From an uncultured Prevotella sp. (GTDB taxonomy: Bacteria > Bacteroidota > Bacteroidia > Bacteroidales > Bacteroidaceae): a stretch of DNA of 35,491 bases. The stretch spans positions 1-35,491 of the forward strand of contig CALCHM010000201.1 in assembly GCA_937901345.1 (NCBI GenBank), written 5' to 3'. The position numbers were made by a program, and so were the translations under genes. This document shows positions 1-8,885 of the stretch, in pieces (within the stretch, counting starts at the first letter, position 1; each line of letters begins with the position of its first letter). The notes below the pieces were generated by a model. The model did not search any database, had not been told where the DNA came from, and was given only the letters and a program-made list of their open reading frames with translations.

Positions 1-253
1 TGAACAGCGTCTTGGTCTGGTTTCCGGACAGGGATGCTGTGAAGCTGAAGGTGTACTTTGTGCCATTGATGGTCAGGCTTCCGGATTTGCTTGCACTGGA
101 ATTGATGGTATAGGAAGAACCAGTTGACACAAGCTGAACCTTTGCCGTGACCGTCGAAGTGTTGTTTGCCACCGACTGACTGTCTACCGTCCATGCAATC
201 TGCAAACGGTAGCCCGTCCGAATGGCCTGTTGAATCGTGCCTGATGCCGCCAT
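1..253 (-). CDS. Phage tail/fibre protein, DUF859-like, N-terminal part
   Basis: Only the first 84 residues lie in the window; the gene runs off the left edge. The start at 253 follows a purine-rich GGGGGGCGGAGC stretch. The visible protein begins MAASGTIQQAIRTGYRLQ and continues as Ser/Thr/Asn-rich beta-type sequence (VDSQSVANNTSTVTAKVQLV, then SGSLTINGTKYTF). This resembles the start of DUF859-type minor structural proteins of phages of Gram-positive hosts, which are thought to be tail or fibre components. It lies about 40 bases downstream of the second Tal gene, the normal place for a tail-tip accessory protein or fibre. The family call rests on recognition of the N-terminal pattern only; the C-terminal receptor-binding part cannot be seen. 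Confidence 0.6.
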   Translation of the reverse strand, partial: MAASGTIQQAIRTGYRLQIAWTVDSQSVANNTSTVTAKVQLVSTGSSYTINSSASKSGSLTINGTKYTFSFTASLSGNQTKTLF

Positions 254-293
254 GCTCCGCCCCCCTTTCAAGGGTCAGAGACCTATCATTCCG

Positions 294-1901
294 TTAAATC
301 TTCTTGAAGGATGTGTTCCCGTTCGCTCTGGGCATAAAGGCAAACCCACCGATCTGCAAACTGTGAAGCACCTGCGCGTCCGTGATGTATAGCTTTCGAT
401 TGCTGAAGTACGCCACCTCTGCGCCGTCCTGAAGGAAGCTGATCCTGTCGTTAGCGATCTCCAGTTCCAGTTCGTTCCCGACCTCGCCCAACAGAATCTT
501 GCCGTCAACAAAGCGGATGTACTTCCGGATTTCTTCGAATTCTGCATCAGTCCCAGCAGCCACGCTTGCAATGTCCTGGCTGAACTGGTTGAACTGAATT
601 TCAAAGGAGTCCTTCGTCTGCTCTATGGTGGTGCTTACAGAGGAGACGAGTGCATCCGTTTCGTCTTTCAAGTAGTAGTTTTCCGCCACAGATGACTGGA
701 TGTTGTCCGCCGTCACCTGCATGGAAGCCATCAGATTCTGCTCGACGTTATAGACAGCCTCTGATGCCCTTTTAACGCTCTCCGCTGCCGTCTGAAGAAT
801 GACACCCTGCGCATCCGAAACACCCTTCACAGCCTCAGAAAAGGCCGCTATTGACTTGCCAAGCGTCATCTTATTCGCGCCAGGGTCAAGCAGCTTCAGA
901 GATAGCTTTGAAATCAGGAAGCGCTGCTGCAAACCATGCGGAACGCTCTCTGCATCGACCATTGTTGCCACATGGAAAGACGCAATGTCCTGCCCAGTTG
1001 CAGCCAGGTCAGCCGCTGTCAGTTCGATGGTTTCAGGCAGCTTGACAGAATTCGCAAGATGCGTATTGCCCTTTGTTTTCAGGTTCTCAGGATCAGTCAC
1101 GTCATCATAAATGACCGTCTTGACAATCGTGCCATATTGTGCTATTGCATCAGAATCCTGCACAAAGTCAACTCCGCCGTTCACACTGGAGATGGTCAGC
1201 CGAACATCCGTGTCTTTGCCTTCCTCATCCTTCAGTTTTGCGCCCAAGGGGATAATGACAGTTGCGACATCTTCGCCCTTGCGCACCCGCTTCAAGTCAA
1301 GCAAATTCTGCCCAAGCTTGATCTTCTGAGGCGACAAAACGTTGATGCTTGACAAATAGTCCAGATAGTGCATGCCGTCCTCATGCCGGATGATGATGTA
1401 CCCGCCCAGCAGGTCAAACAGCTTCTTCTGTACCACATCCCACGTTGTTACATAGTCAATGTCAGACCGGACGATGTAGTCGTTCGGATCAGTCACCGTC
1501 ACATTGCCCAGCGTGAACCGTTTATCCACATCTACCTGCGCATTGTGGATATCCAGCAGCATCTGCAAGAACTCTCTGATGCCGCCCGTGAAATCATAAG
1601 GCCGCTGGATGCTGTCAAGCAAAAACGCAAGCTCTCCCTCACAGGTGATCTTGCGCTCATTGTGCCAGCCTATTTCTTCATCCAGCGCCCTACCACGGAA
1701 CAGCAGATAGTCATCCTGAAACACCGTGATGATGCTCCGTAGTTTACGAATCAGCCCATAATACGGATGATCAGGATAGATTGCAAAACTGAAACTGCCT
1801 GTCTTGTTGACTTCAAGTTCAAGCGAAGGATTGACAATCTTCATGCTTTCCAGCTTGCTATGGTAAAGCAGCAGGCCGTCGCAATACACCCGGTACGTCA
1901 T
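294..1901 (-). CDS. Tail-associated protein Tal, second copy (prophage endopeptidase tail family)
   Basis: This 535-residue protein belongs to the gp18/Tal family that forms the tip of siphophage tails below the Dit ring and opens the host wall or carries the receptor-binding part. I start it at MTYRVYCDG (1901), because a GGAGG site lies 7 bases upstream and the ATG overlaps the stop of the preceding Dit gene as ATGA. The N-terminal half holds the family pattern ITCEGELAFLLDSIQRPY and later YDDVTDPENL. The C-terminal third is helical and fibre-like, ending in a small beta region (ADGAEVAYFSNRKLYITDAQ-type sequence). A paralogue with the nearly identical CEGELAFLLDS(L/I)QRPY block lies just upstream at 2558-4318. 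Having two complete Tal genes in a row is unusual. I see no peptidase active site with certainty, so cell-wall cutting is not claimed. Confidence 0.8.
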   Translation of the reverse strand: MTYRVYCDGLLLYHSKLESMKIVNPSLELEVNKTGSFSFAIYPDHPYYGLIRKLRSIITVFQDDYLLFRGRALDEEIGWHNERKITCEGELAFLLDSIQRPYDFTGGIREFLQMLLDIHNAQVDVDKRFTLGNVTVTDPNDYIVRSDIDYVTTWDVVQKKLFDLLGGYIIIRHEDGMHYLDYLSSINVLSPQKIKLGQNLLDLKRVRKGEDVATVIIPLGAKLKDEEGKDTDVRLTISSVNGGVDFVQDSDAIAQYGTIVKTVIYDDVTDPENLKTKGNTHLANSVKLPETIELTAADLAATGQDIASFHVATMVDAESVPHGLQQRFLISKLSLKLLDPGANKMTLGKSIAAFSEAVKGVSDAQGVILQTAAESVKRASEAVYNVEQNLMASMQVTADNIQSSVAENYYLKDETDALVSSVSTTIEQTKDSFEIQFNQFSQDIASVAAGTDAEFEEIRKYIRFVDGKILLGEVGNELELEIANDRISFLQDGAEVAYFSNRKLYITDAQVLHSLQIGGFAFMPRANGNTSFKKI

Positions 1902-2545
1902 AGCGCCGCCTCCTGCCATGTGAACGCGATTGCGCCCGTACCAGTAACCGTGACGATGTTCTCACCCTCTACAAGTTCCAATTCAGGCAACGTGTACGTT
2001 CCACTTGCTAAGTCCCAGATATTCGACTGCTGATATACAATGTTCAGGCTGGTATCTGTTTCGATGGTCACAAGAGGTACAGCACGTTTTCTTGAATTTG
2101 TCAAGGTTACGTCCACAACCCCATCAACCGCCTGTGTCACGACGGTTTCATCCATCTTGTACTTGTACGGCTCACAGTCGCATTCAACAGTAATTCTGCC
2201 GATGCCCTTTTCGCTTGTGTACTTGGAGACGCTACATCTTCCCACATAGAAGAAGGAAGGATCATCGTCAAGGACAATCCTTCCTTTCTTCCCGTGAATC
2301 TTGTTCTTAACGTCTGCAAACTGAGAGAGTTGTTCATTCCGGGGCTGAATGCTTTCAAATTCAAATCGGTGCTGCGCATTCGTGTATTTGGGTTCACCAA
2401 AGAAATCCGTAAAGTCCAATTCACCGTCTGCACCTGCAATGTCGATGGTTTGCCGTTTGACTTCCGGCGAACCGATCTCCTTTCCAGTTCTCAGAAGATG
2501 AAGGTCTTTGTAGGAGTGAAACCCAAGGAATGAAACTCCCTTCAT
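1898..2545 (-). CDS. Distal tail protein Dit, full length, second copy
   Basis: This 215-residue protein matches the Dit (siphovirus tail component) family, which forms the hexameric ring joining the tail tube to the tip. The start MKGVSFLGFHSYKD is typical (the 'F.G.HS..D..L' opening), followed by VDIAGADGELDFTD-like sequence (here IDIAGADGELDFTDFFG), the conserved strand of the N-terminal ring domain. The C-terminal half (VTLTNSRKRAVPLVTIETD and later EGENIVTVTGTGAIAFTW) is the galectin-like domain found in full-length Dit proteins. The ribosome site is AGAGGTG, 6 bases before the ATG. It overlaps the following Tal by four bases. The first Dit copy, at 4318-4737, lacks this C-terminal domain. 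Confidence 0.85.
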   Translation of the reverse strand: MKGVSFLGFHSYKDLHLLRTGKEIGSPEVKRQTIDIAGADGELDFTDFFGEPKYTNAQHRFEFESIQPRNEQLSQFADVKNKIHGKKGRIVLDDDPSFFYVGRCSVSKYTSEKGIGRITVECDCEPYKYKMDETVVTQAVDGVVDVTLTNSRKRAVPLVTIETDTSLNIVYQQSNIWDLASGTYTLPELELVEGENIVTVTGTGAIAFTWQEAAL

Positions 2546-2557
2546 GTTTTCACCTCT

Positions 2558-4318
2558 TTAGCTTTTGCCAAGATAGTTGATCGTTTCTTTCACAGGCGTG
2601 ATGATGACATTCTTCACGTAGGTGATACCGGCACTGACCTGCGTACCGTTCGCGTTGAAGAATGGCGGGGTCGTTGCGGTTTCAAGCTTGTAATTCACGC
2701 CCGTAACAACCTCTTTTGATGTCCATGTAGGAGATTGCCCGTTAAACTGACCACACCACATTTCGTCAAAATCGCTGCTTCCGCCAGTAAGCGTGTTTAC
2801 ACTCATACTGTCAACGTTTGCACCTTCTACAACAGTCAAGACATTAGTTTCAAGGTCTGTCGCCTTGACGTAGCCTTCCAGTAGAATTTTGTCCGCCTTC
2901 GCTTTAATTTCTTCCGCATGTAACGCAATGGTTGACTCTGCGCCATCAAGCTTGATTTCGGCAGCAGTCACACGTTCGCCCATCTTGTTAACGACCGATT
3001 GCGCTGCCTTCAATTCGATTTTCGCTTCCGCGCCGTCGATCCTAACTTCAGCACCGGATACCCGTGCTTCCAGGATGTCGACAGAAGACTGAGCCGCTTT
3101 CAGTGCAATCTCCGCTTTAGCTGCGTTAAAGTCGCCCTCGATCACCGTCGTTCTGTGGCCGATCAGGTTGATATTCTCAACCGTGATATTCAGCGCTTCG
3201 TCCGTCTCTGTCAGCCACCTGTGCTGGTCGTTGAGCATGGAAGAAAAGCGCTTGACCGTGTTTGCATTGCCGTCCGTCAGAGACTCCTGCGGGAAGCCGA
3301 AGGTGTAGTCCGATTTCTCCGGGTTTTCGATGTCAAGTTCGACTGCCGTGCAGACTTCGTCCTTGTCCAGGCCGTGAGGGATACTGTGCAGATGCACCGT
3401 GTCGCCCAGATGGATGCTGTCCACATCCACGCCGCAGGCATGCATGTCAATCGCTGTAATGGTCAGCGTCGTTTCTGCCTTCAGCTTCGCCATGTGTTTC
3501 AGACCAAGACTCAGCAGTTCACCCGGATCAGTCACATCGTCCCAGTTTCGCGTCTTGACAATGCGCCCGTACTTTTCAACGCCTTCAGTATCTTCAATGT
3601 AGTCCTTGCCGTCATTGACCTTCTTGATGGACGTGTATTCGCCGTTGATCAGCTTGCCGACCGGGACAAGGATAGTGCACACTTCCTGGGCGTTGACCTT
3701 GTTTTCGATGTCGATCATGTTCACGCCGAAGTTGATTTGCTGCGAACAAGGCTGATCGAAGGTGGACACATAGTCAAGATAGCGCACACCGTTTTCACGA
3801 CGTACTCTCAGATAGCCTTCATGCTCATCAACCAGCAGGCTTCTGATTTCTGACAGCGTGTCAGAAAATGAGTCGCCTGTTACCTTGGATGTATCTTCAT
3901 CGCCAACAGCCGTGACGATGCCAGGTTCAAAGTGCTTGTAATCTTCCGTCTGCTCGTTGTGTACCGTCAGAAGCTGCCTGAAAAGGTCGGCAGACTTGCC
4001 GTCGACCTTGTACGGCCTCTGAAGGCTGTCAAGCAGGAATGCAAGTTCACCCTCGCAGTACACTTCTTTCTGATTGTGCAGGTCAGTCACGGTTTCAAGC
4101 ACACGACCGCAGAAGACAATTTCGTCATCCTGTTCCAGTGTGACAACGGTCTTCAGCTTGTGCAGATTGTTATACGCCACATTCCCTGGCAGCACCGTGA
4201 AAGTGAGCGATCCCGCCTTGTTCAGTTCAAACGATGCCTTCGGGGAAAGCACCTGCAACGCCATATCATCAGAGGAGGGGTCGTAAAATACGACCCCATC
4301 CGCCTTAATCTTGTACAT
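2558..4318 (-). CDS. Tail-associated protein Tal, first copy
   Basis: This 586-residue protein is another prophage-tail endopeptidase/Tal family member. It opens MYKIKADGVVFYDPSSDD and contains YCEGELAFLLDSLQRPY near residue 90-110, the same core block as the downstream paralogue. It also has WDDVTDPGELL, matching YDDVTDPENL there. About residues 390-500 are a run of heptad-like units (AKAEIALKAAQ, GAEVRIDGAEAKIELKAAQ, ERVTAAEIKLDGAES), a long coiled coil probably forming a trimeric stalk. The C-terminus (from about residue 510) is a short beta-rich head. The ATG overlaps the stop of the short Dit gene by one base (TAATG), so the two are translationally coupled. The role is inferred from the family: tail tip and host-surface contact. 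Confidence 0.82.
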   Translation of the reverse strand: MYKIKADGVVFYDPSSDDMALQVLSPKASFELNKAGSLTFTVLPGNVAYNNLHKLKTVVTLEQDDEIVFCGRVLETVTDLHNQKEVYCEGELAFLLDSLQRPYKVDGKSADLFRQLLTVHNEQTEDYKHFEPGIVTAVGDEDTSKVTGDSFSDTLSEIRSLLVDEHEGYLRVRRENGVRYLDYVSTFDQPCSQQINFGVNMIDIENKVNAQEVCTILVPVGKLINGEYTSIKKVNDGKDYIEDTEGVEKYGRIVKTRNWDDVTDPGELLSLGLKHMAKLKAETTLTITAIDMHACGVDVDSIHLGDTVHLHSIPHGLDKDEVCTAVELDIENPEKSDYTFGFPQESLTDGNANTVKRFSSMLNDQHRWLTETDEALNITVENINLIGHRTTVIEGDFNAAKAEIALKAAQSSVDILEARVSGAEVRIDGAEAKIELKAAQSVVNKMGERVTAAEIKLDGAESTIALHAEEIKAKADKILLEGYVKATDLETNVLTVVEGANVDSMSVNTLTGGSSDFDEMWCGQFNGQSPTWTSKEVVTGVNYKLETATTPPFFNANGTQVSAGITYVKNVIITPVKETINYLGKS

Positions 4319-4737
4319 TACAGCATCACTCTCCCGTCAACAGTCTTTTTGAACGGCTCGACTTCCGCACTCATCCTTAGCGTGATGACGGCATTGTCCC
4401 GCTCAGGATCACCAACAGTCACGCGCCCCTTGTAGATGTGGAGCGGGTCATCGTCAAACCTGATTTCTTTCAACTGGCCTTGCAGATTGTTGAGGATGTC
4501 ACTATAAATGGCAGGCCACTCCTCGCGACCTGCCATCGTGACAAATTCCAATTCGATTTTCCGATTCTTGAACTGCACCTTGCCCGTCAGCATCTCCGTC
4601 AGGTCAAGCGATCCATGCGCACCAGGCACATCGACGTAATGCGTTTTAGGCTGCGGAGACGTGATTCTCGGCGCAGTTTTCAGCATCAAGTTCCAGTCAT
4701 AGTAACTGTGTTTATTGTCAAATGTTACACCGCGCAT
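4318..4737 (-). CDS. Short distal tail protein Dit, first copy (ring domain only)
   Basis: At 139 residues this is a Dit protein reduced to the N-terminal ring-forming domain. It opens MRGVTFDNKHSYYDWNLML, carries YVDVPGAHGSLDLTEML, the conserved Dit strand, and ends right after the last strand of that domain (EVEPFKKTVDGRVML). The galectin-like C-terminal half seen in the second Dit (1898-2545) is absent. The gene begins 4 bases after the TMP-2 stop with an AGGGGGTGA ribosome site, and its stop overlaps the Tal start, so TMP-2, Dit and Tal form one tight cassette. Short Dit proteins are known in other phages, so the length need not mean damage; the oddity is the presence of a second, longer one 1.8 kb downstream. 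Confidence 0.82.
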   Translation of the reverse strand: MRGVTFDNKHSYYDWNLMLKTAPRITSPQPKTHYVDVPGAHGSLDLTEMLTGKVQFKNRKIELEFVTMAGREEWPAIYSDILNNLQGQLKEIRFDDDPLHIYKGRVTVGDPERDNAVITLRMSAEVEPFKKTVDGRVML

Positions 4738-4741
4738 TTAA

Positions 4742-7700
4742 TCACCCCCTGCTGCTTCGCGTGTTGTACTCGCCAAGTTTAACATTGACCTTCGGTGTAA
4801 GTGTGCCTGCAAGCACTCCAGTGTCAAGCGTGACATTGCCTGTGGTCACCTTCACATCGAAGCTGAGGCCGCTCAAACCTTCATTCATGGCTGCAAGCAT
4901 CTCCGACTTGTTAAGCGCCATTTGCGTCTGGAGCATCGTCAAAAGGGATGACATTCCGCCTGGTTCACCGTTTTTGTTCCACGGTTTCTCCGGTTCGTCT
5001 TTTTCGGTGACAACGGGCGCAAAGCTTTGACTTCCACCGCTGTGCTCATGGCCTTCTTCGTCAACAGTAACACTAGAGCCAGGGCCTGTGGTGATACCCA
5101 TCGCTTCACAGAACATTTCAAACCAAGCATTAATTCCGGTACCATACCTTCTTTCTGCATGTTTCGCGATCATGTCCCGCAATACGTCGGGTTGTCCAGT
5201 GCTTTTCATAAATTCGTACGCATCTGAATTGGAAGGAAGATTCTCTTTTGACACTCCAAACCACGAATAGACTGTGTCGAGAAAGTTAACAGCTTTATCA
5301 GTAGCGCCTCTGACAACTGGTTCAACAGTTCGCGCTGCTTGTGCTCCAGTATATTCCAGTCTATCAAAAATATTAACGTCACTGAAGTCTCCTGCCTCAT
5401 GCGCATTTCGCACTTCTTCACTCGCGTCAATGCCGTCAAGCATCTGCTCATCTGTATCCGGAACATATCCTGTTTCTTCAGCAGTTTCTTCCAGATCGTT
5501 TTTAAAAGAGACACCACCCATCGCCATTAGGGACATACCTGCAGTAGGATGGGTCTTGAAAACAGCACCGCCGATCAGAATCATCGCAATGTTAATAAGG
5601 TCTTTGTGATCCTCTATAAAGGCTAAAAGTTCTTCAAGCCCCGATTTCAGGCTTGTCATCGAACTGGCAACGTTATCAAAATCCAAGCCCGTCAATTCTT
5701 CAAGCGTTTCAACAAGCTGCGGATGATTCTTTTCAAAATTCGCCCAGTCTGTCGACATGAGCATAATAAACGCGCCTACAGCCTCCAAGCCTAAGATAAC
5801 CGGATTGGAAAAGGAGAATCCAAGAACAGCGCCCGCTATTCCAGCAAGTGCAGTTTTAAGGCCGTAACCATTATTTGAAAGCCAACTCAAGATTCCAATA
5901 ACGTCATCCTTAACGCCGATTACAATCTCACCAGCCCAGCCGAAGAGATCACCGAAGAACTTGCCAACCTTTTTTGCGTCCTCCTCATTTCCTGTGATGG
6001 CAGCAAAAATGTTGCCCACAAGATTGGCTGCAACGCCAAGCAGATCAGCCGCTCCCTGCACACCTGCGTCGAACAGGTTTGAGAGCGTTCTGTCAAGCTG
6101 GAATTTGCCGAACTTATCAAACACAATGGAATCCTTAACCCTTGTGTAGAACGTCTTACAGCTATCGATAAATCCGGTTGCAGCATCTCCCGCAGCAGTG
6201 AAAATGCCTCCGATATTGATGCCGGACAAGTCAATACCCAGCGTGTCCTTGATGGTTTTTTCGACACCACTCCACCACTTCGTAATAGTGTCAACAGCAG
6301 TTTCTTCCTGCGGAACACCAAAGATGCCCAGCGTCCACGCGCAGACCTTTACGATATTGGCCTTTACAGCGTTCCACCATGTGCCAAGGATTGCACGAAT
6401 GCCACCCTCAGCCGGAACGCCAGGAACACCGAAAATACCAAGAACCCAGTTACATGCTTTCTCAACGGCATGAACGACTTTCGCCCACCAGGTTGACACA
6501 TGCGCACCAGTTTCGCCGCCATCTTCATCAGGATTGTTGAACAGCTTCAGCGTCCAATTCAGCGCTTCTTGTGCCTTCGCCTTTACTCCCTGCCACCAGC
6601 CGGAAACGAACTCCTTGACACCCTCAGCGGATTCAACAGGCTTCCCGAACAGCTTCAGCACCCAAATGAGCGCCTTTTCTGCATTGGCCTTTACGCCGCT
6701 CCACCAGTTAGACACAAAAGTTCCAACCTCTTCGGCAGTCTCTTTCGGGTTGGTAAACAGCTTCAGCACCCAATTCAGGACAGACTGCGCCTTTGCTTGT
6801 ACGCCTGCCCACCAGGTCGAAATCTTCGTTGCAATCTCGCCGACTGTTTCTCTCGGATTGGAGAACAGTTTCAGCGTCCAATTCAGCGCGTCCTGCGCTG
6901 CTGCTTTTACGCCTGACCACCAACCGGAAACAAGGTTTTTGACTGCATCAGCCTTTGCCTCCGGAACTCCGAACAGCGTCAGTGTCCATTCAAGTGCTGA
7001 CACCGCGCCAGACTTTACTGTATCCCACCAATCTTTAACAACCTTTTTAACGTCATCAACGGCTTCTGCTGGTGCAGTAAATATCTTCAGCACCCAGTCG
7101 CAGACACCGCTCACAACTTCCTTCGTCTTCTCCCACCAGCCGTCAAATGCCTTCTCAACGTCTTCCTTCGTCACGTCCGCTGGTTTGCCGAACAGGTTCA
7201 GCGTCCAATTACAGACTTTGGCGATCTGCGCAGATATACCGTTTTCGCCGTTCCACCACTTCAGAACAGCAGATTCGATTTTGTCCCACCCCGGAAGATC
7301 AACGCCGAAGAACATCTTAATCGTGCCCTGTACAGCAGGCCAGACAACGTTCGTCCATGCGTTTTTGATGGACTGTCCGACGTTGGAAAGCAGACCAGGA
7401 ATCTTGCGCACGACATCGCGGAACATGTTCTTCAGCGCATTCGGCAAAGCTTCCAACTTCAGGCCGTCCTCAGTGAAGACATCGCTGAAATACGATGCAA
7501 TCTTGTCGAAGCCTTCAGAAAGCCATTCAATGCCTTTCGTCACCGATTCTGTCAAAACAGGCATGAACTCGTTTAGCTTCCGCATTGCAGGAAGGACAAG
7601 CTTTTCCAGGATCGGCTTGCCGACTGTGGACTGGAATTTCCGCCACGAATCCTGCAGGTTCGCCATGACGTTTGCATACGAATCAGCTTCCTTCGCGGCC

Positions 7701-8365
7701 TGTCCGGCTGCGCCGGACTGCTTCTGCATGGTCTTCGCATAGTCAAGGCGGGTCGCCTGCTTCGTTGCTTCGTCCAACTTTGCCCATGCCTTTGTATCGG
7801 CAACAATGCCCTTTTCGACGGCATACGCAGCCATCTGCGCATCATTCGCAAACAGGCCGATTGCCTCGCCGCCCTCATAGCTGCCGTTGATAAAGCTGTT
7901 CAAATGGGACATTGATTCATCAAGGCTCATGTCCCAGAAAGCCGCTGCATCCGCTGCAATCAGCAGTCCATCAGACGCAAGGGTTGTCGCATCCTCGACG
8001 TTATAGCCAAGTCCCTTGAACTTCGCCGTCAGGGAAGTCATAGCGCCCGTCATGCGTGTGGATGTAATGCCTGTCTGATCCGCTACAGCATTCAGCTTCT
8101 TTTGTGCCGTGTCCGCATAGTCGCCCATGATCTGCGCGAATGCGGATTCCTCAGCAGCAACAGACGCAAATACATTTGAGCATGCTTTGCCAAAGTCAAC
8201 AATCGCTTTGACAGAAAACGCAGCGGCGACATAAGTGCCGATGCGCTTAAACGTTTTTTCAAGTGCACTTTCGGCATCTCTTGCGCTGCCTACAGTTTTA
8301 TCAAGGCTTCGTTCAGCCTCACTATGGTCAATAGCAATCGTGCCAAATAACTCGAATACATTCAA
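4742..8365 (-). CDS. Tail tape measure protein, long form (TMP-2)
   Basis: This 1207-residue protein sets the length of the phage tail by filling the tube during assembly. The N-terminus MNVFELFGTIAIDHSEAERS is the standard opening of this tape measure group, and residues about 60-260 (CSNVFASVAAEESAFAQIMG, FWDMSLDESMSHLNSFINGS) form the PhageMin_Tail-type region. Residues 370-698 hold ten Trp-Trp pairs spaced mostly 36 residues apart. Hydrophobic helical stretches follow (about 790-880), and the C-terminus LDTGVLAGTLTPKVN is the usual tape measure ending. If the whole chain were one alpha helix at 1.5 angstrom per residue it would span about 180 nm; this is an inference. A second, shorter complete tape measure gene lies upstream at 8886-10625. 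Confidence 0.9.
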   Translation of the reverse strand: MNVFELFGTIAIDHSEAERSLDKTVGSARDAESALEKTFKRIGTYVAAAFSVKAIVDFGKACSNVFASVAAEESAFAQIMGDYADTAQKKLNAVADQTGITSTRMTGAMTSLTAKFKGLGYNVEDATTLASDGLLIAADAAAFWDMSLDESMSHLNSFINGSYEGGEAIGLFANDAQMAAYAVEKGIVADTKAWAKLDEATKQATRLDYAKTMQKQSGAAGQAAKEADSYANVMANLQDSWRKFQSTVGKPILEKLVLPAMRKLNEFMPVLTESVTKGIEWLSEGFDKIASYFSDVFTEDGLKLEALPNALKNMFRDVVRKIPGLLSNVGQSIKNAWTNVVWPAVQGTIKMFFGVDLPGWDKIESAVLKWWNGENGISAQIAKVCNWTLNLFGKPADVTKEDVEKAFDGWWEKTKEVVSGVCDWVLKIFTAPAEAVDDVKKVVKDWWDTVKSGAVSALEWTLTLFGVPEAKADAVKNLVSGWWSGVKAAAQDALNWTLKLFSNPRETVGEIATKISTWWAGVQAKAQSVLNWVLKLFTNPKETAEEVGTFVSNWWSGVKANAEKALIWVLKLFGKPVESAEGVKEFVSGWWQGVKAKAQEALNWTLKLFNNPDEDGGETGAHVSTWWAKVVHAVEKACNWVLGIFGVPGVPAEGGIRAILGTWWNAVKANIVKVCAWTLGIFGVPQEETAVDTITKWWSGVEKTIKDTLGIDLSGINIGGIFTAAGDAATGFIDSCKTFYTRVKDSIVFDKFGKFQLDRTLSNLFDAGVQGAADLLGVAANLVGNIFAAITGNEEDAKKVGKFFGDLFGWAGEIVIGVKDDVIGILSWLSNNGYGLKTALAGIAGAVLGFSFSNPVILGLEAVGAFIMLMSTDWANFEKNHPQLVETLEELTGLDFDNVASSMTSLKSGLEELLAFIEDHKDLINIAMILIGGAVFKTHPTAGMSLMAMGGVSFKNDLEETAEETGYVPDTDEQMLDGIDASEEVRNAHEAGDFSDVNIFDRLEYTGAQAARTVEPVVRGATDKAVNFLDTVYSWFGVSKENLPSNSDAYEFMKSTGQPDVLRDMIAKHAERRYGTGINAWFEMFCEAMGITTGPGSSVTVDEEGHEHSGGSQSFAPVVTEKDEPEKPWNKNGEPGGMSSLLTMLQTQMALNKSEMLAAMNEGLSGLSFDVKVTTGNVTLDTGVLAGTLTPKVNVKLGEYNTRSSRG
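6272..7258 (-). repeat. 36-residue (108-base) tandem repeats inside TMP-2
   Basis: The protein contains Trp-Trp pairs at residues 370, 410, 446, 482, 518, 554, 590, 626, 663 and 697. Six successive spacings are exactly 36 residues. Each unit reads roughly WW.GVKA.AQ.AL.W.LKLF..P.E. The nucleotide copies have diverged, so this is an old array and not a recent slippage product. Regular aromatic spacing is a known property of tape measure proteins, where it is thought to match contact with the tail tube. Confidence 0.9.
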
Positions 8366-8393
8366 GGCCGTTCACCTGCCTTTCATCTTTTTC

Positions 8394-8422
8394 TTGACAA
8401 AAGAGAAAATGTGTGGTATTCG
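8394..8422 (+). promoter_or_regulatory. Probable sigma-70-type promoter for the secreted-protein gene
   Basis: A perfect TTGACA is followed about 17 bases later by TGgTATTCG, a weak -10 preceded by an extended TG. It faces the plus-strand gene at 8446, inside a region where all neighbours are on the minus strand, so that gene needs its own promoter. Confidence 0.5.
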
Positions 8423-8445
8423 TTTGTCAAAAGGAGGTATCATCC

Positions 8446-8850
8446 ATGAAAAACGTGTACCGCATCATTACTCTTTTTCTTGCCATCCATTTCTCTGTAT
8501 TGTCTGCCGCAAGTGCAGAAACCATTAACCTCTCAAACCTCTCTTATAATGAACTTCTTGAACTCAGGCAACAGGTTGATTTCGCGATTGCCCAAACAAG
8601 AGAATGGAAGCAAGTTATCGTTTCGCCGGGTGAGTATATTGTCGGCATAGACATTCCTGCTGGTTCTTACACAGTTGACTTGTGCGGCTCTTTGGCTAAT
8701 ATCGAGGTATACTCAGACGGTAAACGCATCCACGGCCATTGTTTGACTAAATCTGACAGGGTCGGGAAATTGCCTTTGCAGGACGGCCAAATTGTGAGGA
8801 TTGAATACGGGGACATGCTTTTCACACCTTACAAAGGTTTGGGCTTCTAA
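8446..8850 (+). CDS. Small secreted protein with own promoter and terminator (moron-like)
   Basis: This 134-residue protein starts at the ATG preceded by AAAGGAGG. The first 25 or so residues (MKNVYRIITLFLAIHFSVLS, then AASA|E) form a clear signal peptide with an Ala-X-Ala cut site. After a short helix (YNELLELRQQVDFAI) comes a compact beta domain with the pattern SPGEYIVGIDIPAGSYTVDL, a 'GxYxVGxDIPAGxYT' motif seen in exported proteins of Firmicutes. The gene lies on the opposite strand from the whole tail operon, between the two tape measure genes, with a promoter before it and a two-way terminator after it. That is the layout of a moron: a cargo gene that could be expressed independently of late genes. 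Its function is not known; a surface role in the host is an inference. Confidence 0.75.
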   Translation: MKNVYRIITLFLAIHFSVLSAASAETINLSNLSYNELLELRQQVDFAIAQTREWKQVIVSPGEYIVGIDIPAGSYTVDLCGSLANIEVYSDGKRIHGHCLTKSDRVGKLPLQDGQIVRIEYGDMLFTPYKGLGF

Positions 8851-8852
8851 CA

Positions 8853-8884
8853 AAAAAGGGGACGGTAAACGCCGTCCTCTTTTC
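8853..8884. terminator. Bidirectional intrinsic terminator
   Basis: A 12-base stem, AAAAGGGGACGG pairing with CCGTCCTCTTTT through one G-U pair, has a 6-base loop and A/T runs on both sides. It sits between the convergent stops of the secreted-protein gene (8850) and TMP-1 (8886) and can end transcription from both strands. Confidence 0.8.
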
Positions 8885-8885
8885 G

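Noticed and set aside
6272..7258. CRISPR-like array
   Set aside because: The 108-base periodicity is coding repeats in a tape measure gene, with no constant repeat/variable spacer pattern.
6534..7742. Plus-strand open frame of 402 codons with repeats
   Set aside because: Its repeats mirror the 36-residue repeats of TMP-2 on the other strand.
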